Shown here one piece after another: positions 23,879-32,851 of a DNA stretch of 40,275 nucleotides; positions within the stretch are counted from its first letter, which is position 1, and each line of letters opens with the position of its first letter. The notes beneath the pieces are model-generated. The model made no database searches. It had not been told where the DNA came from and saw only the letters and a program-made list of their open reading frames with translations. The stretch spans positions 1 to 40,275 of the forward strand of contig JAEORX010000012.1 of NCBI GenBank assembly GCA_016840685.1, read 5' to 3'. The position numbers were made by a program, and so were the translations under genes. The stretch comes from Candidatus Thorarchaeota archaeon. Its GTDB lineage: Archaea > Asgardarchaeota > Thorarchaeia > Thorarchaeales > Thorarchaeaceae.

Positions 23879-25165
23879 ATGATAATCCCAGGTACAACTA
23901 TCTCACTCACACTCACACCAACCTATGTCGAAGTACGAGATAAAGGTGTGGTGAAGAAGAAAATTCCCTTGAAGGATCGATCCTTCGATGACGTCGCTCT
24001 TGAGCTTCAGAAATATCTGAGATACCTTGGAAAGAGACTTGCTCCGGGAGTGCTGGAAGATGTTTTAGACCGCATAGGGTTGCCAAAAGCGAGAAGGGTC
24101 TTGAAAGAAGTAGTTCTAGAACCAGTGAGAGAGCCAGAACCAGAAAAGATCATCGAAGAACCGACCGTCAAGCATGTAGACGAAAAACCTGAGAAGAAAA
24201 GAAAAAGCTCCCTACGCAAAGAGCAAGAACCAGCTGCAACATTTGTAGAGAGCCCTGGTGTCAGTGCAGATGAGAAAGGAGAGATTAGCCTTGAAGATTT
24301 TGATGACATTGCAGATGCTCTCGAGGCAGTTGAAGCACTAAGTGATTCCTTTATGACAGGCGCACCCACAGAAAAGCCCGCGAAAAAGAAGAAACTGGAG
24401 ATAAGCGTAAATCTAGCTGGAAGTGAAGAAATAGTCGCATCTGAGAAAACATATGTGAGAGTGGGAGAAGCCACAATCGAAGAGGAGCAATCGGTAACTG
24501 AGGAAACACCTGAAGAGATCGTGATTATAGCTGAAACAGTTGATGAGTCTGAGGAGGAAGAAATAGAACCAGAACCGCAAGTTACTCCAGCCCACCAGAT
24601 CAAACCAATTGTGGAATGCAAAGTTTTGTTGCTTGGTGAGGATGGAGTTGGCAAGGAGAGCCTAAAGGAAAAGGCAAACATTGTACCCATCACGTTGGAA
24701 GATGAGTCGGTTTCTGAACATATCTTCGGACGAATACTCGAGGTAACCAATCATCGCATAGATATTAGAGTTTGGTCATTTGATTTAGCAGTGAAGGCAA
24801 AGGTTCAGAGAAAAGAGTTCTATAAAGACTCACAAGTATTAATCATCGTATATGCCGCATCAGACAGGTGGAGCTTCGAGAGTATTGATTTCTGGCTGAG
24901 GGAAGCAACTCTATCAACTGAAGAAATGCCACCTTTAGTTATCGTGTCCAACAAAATCGACCTCAGAATGGAAACTGGAGAAGACTCGGGAGATGAACCT
25001 GTGGGATATGACGAGGGTTTCAAATTTGCAGAGGAGCTTGCTCAACGCTATGGGAAAGAGGGTACTCTCCACCCAGTAGCTTTCATTGAAACTTCTTGTA
25101 TGACTGGAGAAGGCGTTGAAGAGGTGTTCAAAACAGCAGCGCAGCTCTTCGAAAATACCTTATAA
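23879..25165 (+). CDS. Fusion protein with degenerate Ras/Rab-like small GTPase domain
   Basis: This is a 428-aa protein in three parts. Residues 1-80 form an unknown alpha/beta module (TPTYVEVRDKGVVKKKIPL, then helices around KYLRYLGKRLAPGVLEDV). Residues 85-245 are a charged, Glu/Lys-rich linker. Residues 246-428 are a small-GTPase fold: P-loop GEDGVGKES (253-261), SFE-type switch helix YAASDRWSFESIDFWLREA, SNKIDL (G4, N358-K-x-D361) and ETSCMTGEG (G5). Key catalytic parts have decayed. The Ser/Thr after the P-loop lysine is Glu260, and the G3 D-x-x-G is replaced by VWSFDLA. So it may bind nucleotide weakly or not at all. ATG follows AGGAGG by 12 nt. It lies next to a C2H2 gene on the same strand. 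Confidence 0.85.
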   Translation: MIIPGTTISLTLTPTYVEVRDKGVVKKKIPLKDRSFDDVALELQKYLRYLGKRLAPGVLEDVLDRIGLPKARRVLKEVVLEPVREPEPEKIIEEPTVKHVDEKPEKKRKSSLRKEQEPAATFVESPGVSADEKGEISLEDFDDIADALEAVEALSDSFMTGAPTEKPAKKKKLEISVNLAGSEEIVASEKTYVRVGEATIEEEQSVTEETPEEIVIIAETVDESEEEEIEPEPQVTPAHQIKPIVECKVLLLGEDGVGKESLKEKANIVPITLEDESVSEHIFGRILEVTNHRIDIRVWSFDLAVKAKVQRKEFYKDSQVLIIVYAASDRWSFESIDFWLREATLSTEEMPPLVIVSNKIDLRMETGEDSGDEPVGYDEGFKFAEELAQRYGKEGTLHPVAFIETSCMTGEGVEEVFKTAAQLFENTL

Positions 25166-25236
25166 CATGATTCTACACAGGTGGACAACGAATCTATTTA
25201 CTCAGAGAATTCAAATAGTGGTCGATATTCCACTCA

Positions 25237-25602
25237 TTGCCAATAACTAGAACATGGATTACCTTAACTCGGAGTGTGGTGGTCACATCGGTAGATTACT
25301 GTGAGAGCTGTGGAAAAGAAGTAGACCCAATCCAACCAGCTAAAACTTTGGAAGACAGCTTTGCAAATGACACCAGAAAGGATCTCTGTATCTGCCTTGA
25401 TTGTTTCAAGAAGAGATTCAAAGTCACATCCGCAAAACGAAGCAGCTATGGCGGAACAATCTATCAGCTAGAGGAGAAATCACCACCTCGATTCGGTCTT
25501 GGTAGTAGTTCTTTTAGCTGTCTGAAATGCAATTGGGTCGCTTGGACTGAAATCGGTCTGGAAGTACACAGACGAAGAAGACATACAGACGGAGCTCATT
25601 GA
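25237..25602 (+). CDS. Small zinc protein with classical C2H2 finger
   Basis: This protein has at most 121 aa. The C-terminus carries CLKCNWVAWTEIGLEVHRRRRH, a textbook C-x2-C-x12-H-x4-H finger. The N-terminal half holds CESC and CICLDC pairs around residues 22-56, likely a second zinc site. The start is uncertain. TTG 25237 opens the frame, but GTG 25276 or 25279, right behind GGAG, would give a more natural start close to VTSVDYCESCG. The protein is basic and may bind nucleic acid or protein. It follows the GTPase-like gene by about 70-110 bases on the same strand. Its stop overlaps that of the next, convergent gene. Confidence 0.72.
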   Translation: MPITRTWITLTRSVVVTSVDYCESCGKEVDPIQPAKTLEDSFANDTRKDLCICLDCFKKRFKVTSAKRSSYGGTIYQLEEKSPPRFGLGSSSFSCLKCNWVAWTEIGLEVHRRRRHTDGAH

Positions 25603-26243
25603 TTCACAGCAAATTGGTTCTTCTCTCTAATTATTTCATGTCCGGTAATCTTAATGCCATCAACACGACGTGCTGCACTTTCCAACATACCCATGCGATA
25701 TGTTGCGGTGCGAGGACCGATTGCATGAAGCCACTCGAGACTCGCCAAGTCAAGCTTTTCATTTACTGCGAAGTAGACCTTAAGATCTGCACCAATAGCT
25801 CTAGAACGTTCAAACATTGCAGTCGTAAGACCCAGGCTTGGAGCGGCAAAGCCAAGTAAGACCCAGATGAAGATCAACTGGTCACTCCCAAAATACTCGT
25901 AGAAGAACACGAAGCCTGTGAAGATTGGTTGCACCAAGGCAAGAATGACCATGATGAGTGAAAGGTGTTGGGTAAAATCATCACTTCCAAGCCCTGCGAT
26001 TCCAATCACATCCTGATCTGGAGGAAAGAGATAGACCAAGACTCCACCAGATGTGATCCCGACCACAAGGGCAGAGAAGGCTATGTAAAATGCATAGCTG
26101 ATTGGTCGTTGAGTCCACACCGAACCGAAACCAATGAGAGATTGAACAACTAATGAGAGGGCCATGATAATAGCACCCACAGTGAATCCTTGCCAACTGA
26201 AGAATTCATACTTACGCTCCATTATCTCGTCAGACAATGTCAA
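25596..26243 (-). CDS. Four-helix membrane protein, unknown function
   Basis: This is a 215-aa protein with four hydrophobic helices at about 18-38, 48-70, 92-116 and 120-142. A cytoplasmic-type tail of about 70 residues follows (DLKVYFAVNEKLDLASLEWLHAIGPRTATYRMGML). The TTG start at 26243 is chosen because GAGAGG lies 6 nt before it; ATG at 26222 is the alternative. No family was recognised. The gene is divergent from the ABC cassette, with about 200 bases between them. Confidence 0.7.
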   Translation of the reverse strand: MTLSDEIMERKYEFFSWQGFTVGAIIMALSLVVQSLIGFGSVWTQRPISYAFYIAFSALVVGITSGGVLVYLFPPDQDVIGIAGLGSDDFTQHLSLIMVILALVQPIFTGFVFFYEYFGSDQLIFIWVLLGFAAPSLGLTTAMFERSRAIGADLKVYFAVNEKLDLASLEWLHAIGPRTATYRMGMLESAARRVDGIKITGHEIIREKNQFAVNQ

Positions 26244-26361
26244 GTAAACCTCTCACTATTCTATGACTAAATAATACACATGATGTCTTAAAGTTTCTCA
26301 TGAGGAATATGTAAAAGGCTATTTTCATTAATTACTGATTGTTTGTACGCATAGAATGAAA

Positions 26362-26397
26362 TAGGTTGAACCTAGTACAATTCTTCGTACTTCGAAG
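26362..26397. promoter_or_regulatory. Cluster of three dyads just upstream of the ABC-cassette TATA
   Basis: TAGGTTGAACCTA (26362-26374) is a perfect 6+1+6 palindrome. AGTAC (26374-26378) and GTACT (26387-26391) form a perfect 5-bp dyad spaced by 8. CTTCGAAG (26390-26397) is a perfect 8-bp palindrome. All three lie within 36 bases ending 5 bases before the TATA-like box, a likely operator region. Which regulator binds is unknown. Confidence 0.5.
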
Positions 26398-26401
26398 GAG
26401 T

Positions 26402-26409
26402 AATTTATT
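26402..26409 (+). promoter_or_regulatory. TATA-like box of the ABC cassette
   Basis: AATTTATTA behind a purine-rich AAGGAG lies about 40 bases before the TTG start at 26448, fitting a start site near 26430 and a very short leader. Confidence 0.45.
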
Positions 26410-26447
26410 AGCCCTCACACTCAGCTCATCCGCAGTGAGAGAAAGGC

Positions 26448-27158
26448 TTGGAGCGGGCAGCATTGAACAATGGTATAATCATCAATCTCAATGAAGTCTC
26501 AAGAGTCTACAGTATGGGTGAGATTGAGGTCCATGCACTAAGAGGAGTGACTCTTCAGGTCAAGAAAGGTAGTGCCATTGGTATCATGGGTCCTAGTGGG
26601 TCTGGGAAGACCACCCTCCTGAACCTAATAGGTGCCCTTGACAGACCTGCTGGTAATGTTGTGATCGATGGAATAGACATCACTAGGATGGGCGAGAAAG
26701 AGCTCACCAAGATTCGTCGAGATAAAATCAGCTATGTGTTTCAGTTCTTCAACTTGCTGCCTGTACTCTCAGCATATGAAAACGTGGAACTCCCCCTGCT
26801 CATTGGAGGCGTTGAGGAGGACATGAGGAAAGAACGCGTCGATCATTTATTGTCACTTGTTGGTCTCACGGAAAGAGCAGACCATCGACCGGATGAGTTG
26901 TCTGGAGGAGAACAACAACGTGTCGCCATCGCAAGGGCACTTGCTAAACCTTCAGGAACCACGAGTTCGGTCATAGTCCTTGCTGACGAGCCCACAGGAG
27001 ACCTGGACTACAATACTGGAAAGGAGATCTTGGATGTGCTCGTGTCTCTGACCAAGGGTGAGGGAGGGACACTGATCACCGTGACTCATGATCCTGAGGT
27101 TGGTGAGAAGATGGATCATGTCTACCGGATGCGCGATGGGCTGATTGAGAATCCATGA
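26448..27158 (+). CDS. ABC transporter ATPase, MacB/LolD type
   Basis: This is a 236-aa ATPase that would power the two FtsX-type permeases that follow. All motifs are intact: Walker A GPSGSGKTT (about 48-56), Q-loop with YVFQFFNLLP, signature LSGGEQQRVAIARAL, Walker B VIVLADEPTGDLD and the switch histidine in VTHDPEV. LolD/MacB character shows in VYSMGEIEVHALRGV and in the DEPTGDLD block. The start is TTG 26448 or TTG 26463; the second has GGAG about 8 nt before it. The next gene follows after 15 bases, so they are one operon. MacB-like systems work as mechanotransmitters moving lipoproteins, peptides or lipids from the outer membrane leaflet, not as classical importers. Confidence 0.95.
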   Translation: MERAALNNGIIINLNEVSRVYSMGEIEVHALRGVTLQVKKGSAIGIMGPSGSGKTTLLNLIGALDRPAGNVVIDGIDITRMGEKELTKIRRDKISYVFQFFNLLPVLSAYENVELPLLIGGVEEDMRKERVDHLLSLVGLTERADHRPDELSGGEQQRVAIARALAKPSGTTSSVIVLADEPTGDLDYNTGKEILDVLVSLTKGEGGTLITVTHDPEVGEKMDHVYRMRDGLIENP

Positions 27159-27173
27159 TGGAGGCGTTGGAAA

Positions 27174-29975
27174 TTGGCCGCTGTTCCTGTGGGATATGAG
27201 GCATTTCACAGTATGCGACGCAAAGGTGTCACTCTGTTATGCTTTCTCCTCGCCTCTGCAATGGCAATGGGTATCACTGTCTATGTTGATTCCTATTCTG
27301 TCCATGAATGGGAGAACAGCATGGCAGAAGTTGGACAGGTAGCGATATTTGCAGATGGGGAAGGTATCCAATATTATGTTAGTTCAATTCAGGACATCGA
27401 TGGAGTGTCAAAAGCAGCATCACTTAGACATAGCTGGGGGAACATCGAGTATTTCATCAATGAAACCTATGGTTGGTGGTGGGACAACATCCACGGTGAC
27501 ATCATCGCACCAGACCAAGAGTTCATGGAAACTTTTCCTGGATACATCAGCCTCGTTTCAGGAGCGATTCCAGAGTCCAATGTATCACAGATTGCCATCA
27601 TTGACGATCTAGTCGACTTCTACGACATCAACGTTGGAGATGTTGTAAACTTCTCTCTTTATTGGGAGGGACCCTACAACGAGGTGGAAGTGATAGGAGT
27701 CTATAGACTAGGAGGGGAGGGGTCATACGCTGATTACTATGGGGTATACGATAGTATGGCGATTGTAGCCCCTCAGGTTTTGGAAGACGAAGAGTACAAG
27801 ATCTATATAGATATTGACAGAACCAGAGTTACACCCTTCGATGCTGGTGGCTCCCTCGCATTCGTCAATGGCATAGGTCAAGCTATTCGTGAACTGGATC
27901 CCAACTATGATCCTCAGTTTCCGTGGTCCTCTAGGTTCTGGGTGTCAAACCGTATTGCAGGTGCAATAAGCAGTTACATGTATTGGATTCAAGCAGCAAG
28001 AATTAGCCAGCTTTTCAGATCGTCAGGCATAATAATCCTCATCATGCTTGTGATGTTCTTATCAATTCGACATAACATAAACGAGCGACGTTATGAAACT
28101 ACAATGCTATACTCTCGGGGAGCGGCTCCTGGTGACCTTGATAAGATTGTCAACCGTGAGATATTCATCTTGTCGGTTCTCTCATGTATTTTTGGAATTC
28201 TTGCAGGTGTGGGAGTAAGTAGACTTGCTATCTCAGCCACTGGCTTCTTTCAGTTTGATTTTAATGCAATGATTTCTGAACCACTCCTTATCTCTCTTGA
28301 ATCATTCATCATCTCCCTTATTGTGGGAATTCCCCTTCCGATTCTGACACTTTTTGGATATCGAATCATTTACTCAACCAAGAAGTCTGTTGATGAGAAC
28401 ACAGGAAAGTTGGCTAAATTGGTCAGAGGTTTTAATTTCATAAGATGGGACCTGCTTGTTGTGGTGGTAGCAGGTCTACTACTAATGACTCTGACAACAG
28501 GCGGACCTACAATTTCTGGTGATCCAATCCTCGCTATTGTCTTGTCAATTGTTCCTCTCCCTCTCTTCCTTGGAGTTGCAAGTCTTTCCATCAAGGCTCT
28601 TCGAAGAGGGGCTAATGTAATATCGAGATACATGGCGAAGGTGGTCGGGCCGGTCTCCGCATCAATTGGTATCCGGAGGATTGGAAAAGGAGCATCATCA
28701 GGTGGCGCAGCTGCTATGGTGTTGATACTGGCAATCTGCCTTTCATGGAACAACGCCATTGTAGATGCATCCCTACCTGTGACAAATAAGTACCAATCCC
28801 AACTGAGTGTAGGGGCAGACATTTCATTTGCACTTGATGAGTCTGAATTCTCCCTATGGGATGAGTTCATCACCAATGTGACCGGACATGAGTTGGTAGT
28901 GGATGGAACAATAGTGTCAGAAATCGACCTATACCTGACCAGCAGCGGCGGGGGTCAAAATACATTTCTCGCAGTCGATCCAAGTGAGTATAGAGAAATT
29001 GGATATCATTACATGGGAAATAGATTGAATGAGTCAGAAATGGCTACGATGTTAGACTCACTTTCGTCTATTCCAGACGGAGCTATTGTTTCATCAGATA
29101 TCGCTGATGACTATGATCTTGAGGTGGGAGATGTCCTTCGAGCAACCCAACTTGATGAAGAACCAATCCCTATAGCATTCAGAATCCTTGGGATTGTTAC
29201 ATCACTACCAGAGATGCCAGAGCGAGGAGATTACTATCCACCCCCAATACCAATTATGCCCTCCCCCTACTATCCTAGCTACTATCAGATTGTTGGTCAG
29301 CGGAGGATTCTTGTCAATCGTGATTTTCTAAGCAATCAAATAGACATTGTCAATGAAACCTATTCGTATCTCTGTGTATCCACTAAAGATGGAGTAAATG
29401 GCACACAAATCGCTCTTGAGGTATTAGACCATGGGGGCATAGATGTTCTTTACAATGGAAAATGGGATGCAGTCACACTTCGGACTACAGAATATCTAGA
29501 ACAGGTTACATATCATATGGACAGATCCGTTGATACAATGCTCACAGTTCTAACAATTGGTACTATAATGGGAGCTTTTGCAGTTTATGCTGTTGAGGGA
29601 GTACGAGCCAGAAGTAGGGAAATCGCATTGCTCCGCTCGAACGGAGCTAATACAGGTGTCATCATTAGAGCTCAAGGTGCAGAGATGTTAGTTCTTATGC
29701 TGTTCAGTCTGGTTGTATTGTTAGGCTATGCACCTCTTTACCTTACAACATCAATCAACGCTGCATCCAGTGGAATTGCTTCATGGTACACTAGATATCC
29801 GGTCGCTATATTTCCTGTGATACCTTGGGTGACAATCTTCTTGGTTCTCATCTTCTTTGTAGTGTCAGTTGTCATCTTCATTGGTATTGTTGCTGTACTT
29901 GGATCTCGAATCAATCTTGCAGCAACATTGAACACTTCATGGGCTGAAGCTGCACCATATGGGGGTGAAGTCTAG
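27174..29975 (+). CDS. FtsX/MacB-type ABC permease, first copy
   Basis: This is a 933-aa permease. TM1 lies near residues 19-37 and is followed by a 230-residue ectodomain with sequons. Further helices lie at about 280-300, 328-350, 368-392, 418-440 and 447-467, then a helix near 500-520, a second ectodomain (520-790) and three closing helices (790-815, 840-865, 890-918). This is a duplicated FtsX plan. Cytoplasmic coupling lines NERRYETTMLYSRGA and RSREIALLRSNGAN precede helix bundles, as in MacB and LolC. TTG 27174 follows GGAGG by 9 nt. The stop codon touches the next start. The cargo is unknown; an archaeon with one membrane would use it for export, membrane-protein or surface-layer remodelling. 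Confidence 0.9.
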   Translation: MAAVPVGYEAFHSMRRKGVTLLCFLLASAMAMGITVYVDSYSVHEWENSMAEVGQVAIFADGEGIQYYVSSIQDIDGVSKAASLRHSWGNIEYFINETYGWWWDNIHGDIIAPDQEFMETFPGYISLVSGAIPESNVSQIAIIDDLVDFYDINVGDVVNFSLYWEGPYNEVEVIGVYRLGGEGSYADYYGVYDSMAIVAPQVLEDEEYKIYIDIDRTRVTPFDAGGSLAFVNGIGQAIRELDPNYDPQFPWSSRFWVSNRIAGAISSYMYWIQAARISQLFRSSGIIILIMLVMFLSIRHNINERRYETTMLYSRGAAPGDLDKIVNREIFILSVLSCIFGILAGVGVSRLAISATGFFQFDFNAMISEPLLISLESFIISLIVGIPLPILTLFGYRIIYSTKKSVDENTGKLAKLVRGFNFIRWDLLVVVVAGLLLMTLTTGGPTISGDPILAIVLSIVPLPLFLGVASLSIKALRRGANVISRYMAKVVGPVSASIGIRRIGKGASSGGAAAMVLILAICLSWNNAIVDASLPVTNKYQSQLSVGADISFALDESEFSLWDEFITNVTGHELVVDGTIVSEIDLYLTSSGGGQNTFLAVDPSEYREIGYHYMGNRLNESEMATMLDSLSSIPDGAIVSSDIADDYDLEVGDVLRATQLDEEPIPIAFRILGIVTSLPEMPERGDYYPPPIPIMPSPYYPSYYQIVGQRRILVNRDFLSNQIDIVNETYSYLCVSTKDGVNGTQIALEVLDHGGIDVLYNGKWDAVTLRTTEYLEQVTYHMDRSVDTMLTVLTIGTIMGAFAVYAVEGVRARSREIALLRSNGANTGVIIRAQGAEMLVLMLFSLVVLLGYAPLYLTTSINAASSGIASWYTRYPVAIFPVIPWVTIFLVLIFFVVSVVIFIGIVAVLGSRINLAATLNTSWAEAAPYGGEV

Positions 29976-32846
29976 ATGTTCCTCCTAGCCCGCTTGTCAG
30001 CAAGGGCACCTGAGGTGCTCACCACACTGCTCATATTCTCGTTATCAAGTGGAGTCCTTGGAGGTATCCTGTTCTACATGGACTCCACCGCACCAACTGT
30101 TCTAAACGATATGACATCTGATGTACCAATAGATATGGAAGTGTCTTTCAGCTATCCATTCTACTATCAGAATTTCACAAATCCAGACGCAACAACTGCT
30201 GAAGAGATACGTGAGATTGTAGAGGCTCAGAATTATGTCATATCTACAGAGCCACTTGCCTTCGTCAATGTCTGGGATTGGTACGTTGAAGACTATCGAT
30301 ATAGTAGAAAGGGATTTTTAGGAATCAATAGCTCAGCATTCGAAGGTTTCTCTGAAGCCATTGAGTTGGACAGTGGCAGCCTTTCATATGATAGTGATTC
30401 ATGTCTTGTGGAGAAGAGCCTCTTTATAGCTGAAGGACTTCAGATTGGAGAGAACTATACGGTTTCTGTCACGATAGAAGAGTGGTTCAATGATACATGG
30501 ATAGAGGACACCATCGAAAGGTCACTCATAGTTGTAGGTTCCTTCGCCTCGAATATCTATATGCACACTCCCTATTGGGATCAACCGGAGGTCACCTACC
30601 TTCAAGTAATAACAACTGCTGAAACACTGGAATCAACATTTGGTAGTTTACCGCATGACGAGTGGTATGGAATCCAAAACAGAATCTGGGTAAAGTTTGA
30701 CAGGAATGCGATTGTCCAGAATGATGCTCAGCTGATGATTGAAACACTTGACAATATCAAGAAACAAATAGAACAGGAAACTCTCCCTTTTGGAATCATT
30801 GGTTATGATGCCTTCAAACTTCAGGAGGCAGTATACGAATTTGCAGTCTGGTCAATGAGTGTACGTGCAGTGGCAATATCATTCTCAATACCTTCTATCA
30901 TCATGGGTGTAATGTTGATTCAGTACAACTCCAAACTGCTAGCTGACGAGCAACGGAGAGATGTTGGGACAATCAAAACAAGAGGTTCCTCAGGTCTACA
31001 GGCTTTCTTCTGGGTGTTGAGTAGTGCTATAACAACAGGGATTATAGGAAGCCTTGGAGCTCTTGTTACTGGTCTACTTGCTGCACTTCTTTCCGGTTCG
31101 GTGAGGGAACTACTAGTCTTCCGACTTGATCAGCTCTCTGGATTCACTCTACTCCTTCAACCAACTGCGATCATCATAGTCTTTTCCTTCTCATTCATAG
31201 CTGGTCTGATAGTAGCTTTACCATCAGCTGTGAAAGCTTTACTAATGACACCTACAGAAGCGCATAATGTCCTAGAGGGCGAAATATTAGCAGAATCAGA
31301 AGAGATGGGAAGTCCAGCAATTGATTTGCTCGTCGTTGGAGTTACTGGATATTTGCTACTAATGTTGATGGTTGTTTTTGCATTTAGTGGATTAACTGCA
31401 ATGGCATCAACATTCTTTGCAGCGACGATAATCCCAGTCATGGCGCTCTTCCTGTATTTCTTCACACGGATATTATCTCGAGGAACAGCAGCAATAAAAT
31501 CACGTATACTTGGTGGAGTGAGGAAAAAATCACTCATTGTAGGAACCCGGTTGATTTCGAGAACAACCAAGATGTTCAAAAAGTCCGAAGCCATTGGGAC
31601 AATGTTTATAGCTATGGTTTTCACAGCTGGACTGTTTTCGTCCCTCTCTGCAACAACTGGCGATACACACATGAAAAATATCTTCCACTTTGAAACTGGA
31701 GCTGATATCGCTGTGGATGTTGATCCGAGTTTCAGAAACGTTACGTTGAGTATCATTGAAAACATTACAGCAATTGAGGGCGTAGTCCAAGTAAGTCCGG
31801 TTCTCCAGCTTACAGGGTATGTGCAATATTGGAATGCCTATGCATATGGTGGAGGTGACAACATGAACCGTTCTATCTCAGTCTTTGGAGTTCAACCAGA
31901 TACTTGGATTGAAACTGCATTCTGGTTGGATTACTTTACACTTCAAGACATTCCACAAATATCCATACCAAGATTGAACGAATCCCTCGGTGAAGGAATC
32001 AACATTATTACTACTTTCAAACCAATCAGCCATTATACAATCGACTCCATCACACGTATGCCAATTCCACAGTACTCACCATATCTGGACTTACAGGTGT
32101 TTAGTCCAAGTTGGTATAACATGACTGAGTGTACAATTATCGATATTATGGCGAACAGCCTTGAAACCTATTCCCAACAAACTTACCTGCCCGGTGAGTC
32201 AGATGCATCAGACTTTCTAATCATGGACATAAGTCTCCTACATAGCTGGATAAACAGCACACGAGTAACCAAATTCTATGTTGATCTTGAAACTGGAGTG
32301 AATTATACACAGGCTATGAATGACATCTATCGAATCGCACCATCCAGTTTCTCCAAGATAAGTGCCGCTCAAGAATCGATAGACGAGGTCTTGGACTCAA
32401 GAGCAACTCAGTCAATCTTCGGAGCCTATACACTCAATGTCATCTTCTCACTTATTTATCTAACATTTGGAGTGATTATTGTAACAACAGTCAGGGTCAG
32501 AGGTCTGAGAAAGCAATTCTCAGTCCTTCGAGCACTGGGTGCAGATACGAAATCAATGCTTGTTGCATCACTCATTGATACATCAACAGGACTGCTGCTT
32601 GCAGCAGCCATCGGTGGTGCAATTGGCACGACTCTTGCCTTCTTCTTGAAGAATATCCCACTACTATATATGGGATTGTCAACAACGCAGCTGTGGGTAA
32701 GGCTCCCAGTCTATCTTGCAGTGCCATGGATGTTACTAGGAGGTATCATTTCTACAGCCGTGTTGGTGTCGCTAGTGGCGACATATCTAGTGGTTTCTCG
32801 GTCGTTGAATCTCAACATCGCAGAGGAAATTCAATATACAGGGTGA
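29976..32846 (+). CDS. FtsX/MacB-type ABC permease, second copy
   Basis: This is a 956-aa permease with the same plan as the gene before it but little sequence identity, so the two probably form a heterodimer (compare LolC/LolE). TM1 is at about 12-34. An ectodomain of some 260 residues follows, then helices from 296 onward with coupling line EQRRDVGTIKTRGSSG, a second ectodomain (about 560-815) and closing helices with RGLRKQFSVLRALGAD. ATG 29976 directly follows the TAG of the first permease, so translation is coupled. Both ectodomains are rich in aromatic residues and N-x-S/T sequons. Confidence 0.9.
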   Translation: MFLLARLSARAPEVLTTLLIFSLSSGVLGGILFYMDSTAPTVLNDMTSDVPIDMEVSFSYPFYYQNFTNPDATTAEEIREIVEAQNYVISTEPLAFVNVWDWYVEDYRYSRKGFLGINSSAFEGFSEAIELDSGSLSYDSDSCLVEKSLFIAEGLQIGENYTVSVTIEEWFNDTWIEDTIERSLIVVGSFASNIYMHTPYWDQPEVTYLQVITTAETLESTFGSLPHDEWYGIQNRIWVKFDRNAIVQNDAQLMIETLDNIKKQIEQETLPFGIIGYDAFKLQEAVYEFAVWSMSVRAVAISFSIPSIIMGVMLIQYNSKLLADEQRRDVGTIKTRGSSGLQAFFWVLSSAITTGIIGSLGALVTGLLAALLSGSVRELLVFRLDQLSGFTLLLQPTAIIIVFSFSFIAGLIVALPSAVKALLMTPTEAHNVLEGEILAESEEMGSPAIDLLVVGVTGYLLLMLMVVFAFSGLTAMASTFFAATIIPVMALFLYFFTRILSRGTAAIKSRILGGVRKKSLIVGTRLISRTTKMFKKSEAIGTMFIAMVFTAGLFSSLSATTGDTHMKNIFHFETGADIAVDVDPSFRNVTLSIIENITAIEGVVQVSPVLQLTGYVQYWNAYAYGGGDNMNRSISVFGVQPDTWIETAFWLDYFTLQDIPQISIPRLNESLGEGINIITTFKPISHYTIDSITRMPIPQYSPYLDLQVFSPSWYNMTECTIIDIMANSLETYSQQTYLPGESDASDFLIMDISLLHSWINSTRVTKFYVDLETGVNYTQAMNDIYRIAPSSFSKISAAQESIDEVLDSRATQSIFGAYTLNVIFSLIYLTFGVIIVTTVRVRGLRKQFSVLRALGADTKSMLVASLIDTSTGLLLAAAIGGAIGTTLAFFLKNIPLLYMGLSTTQLWVRLPVYLAVPWMLLGGIISTAVLVSLVATYLVVSRSLNLNIAEEIQYTG

Positions 32847-32851
32847 AAAAC

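Noticed and set aside
24007-24750. 247-codon minus-strand ORF, Ser-rich
   Set aside because: It is antisense to the Glu/Lys-rich linker of the GTPase-like gene; the Ser/Thr runs are mirror images of GAA/GAG codons.
28370-28876. 168-codon minus-strand ORF
   Set aside because: It lies antisense inside the first permease, and the permease frame has clear FtsX features.
31157-31765. 202-codon minus-strand ORF
   Set aside because: It lies wholly antisense inside the second permease, without a ribosome site or protein-like composition.
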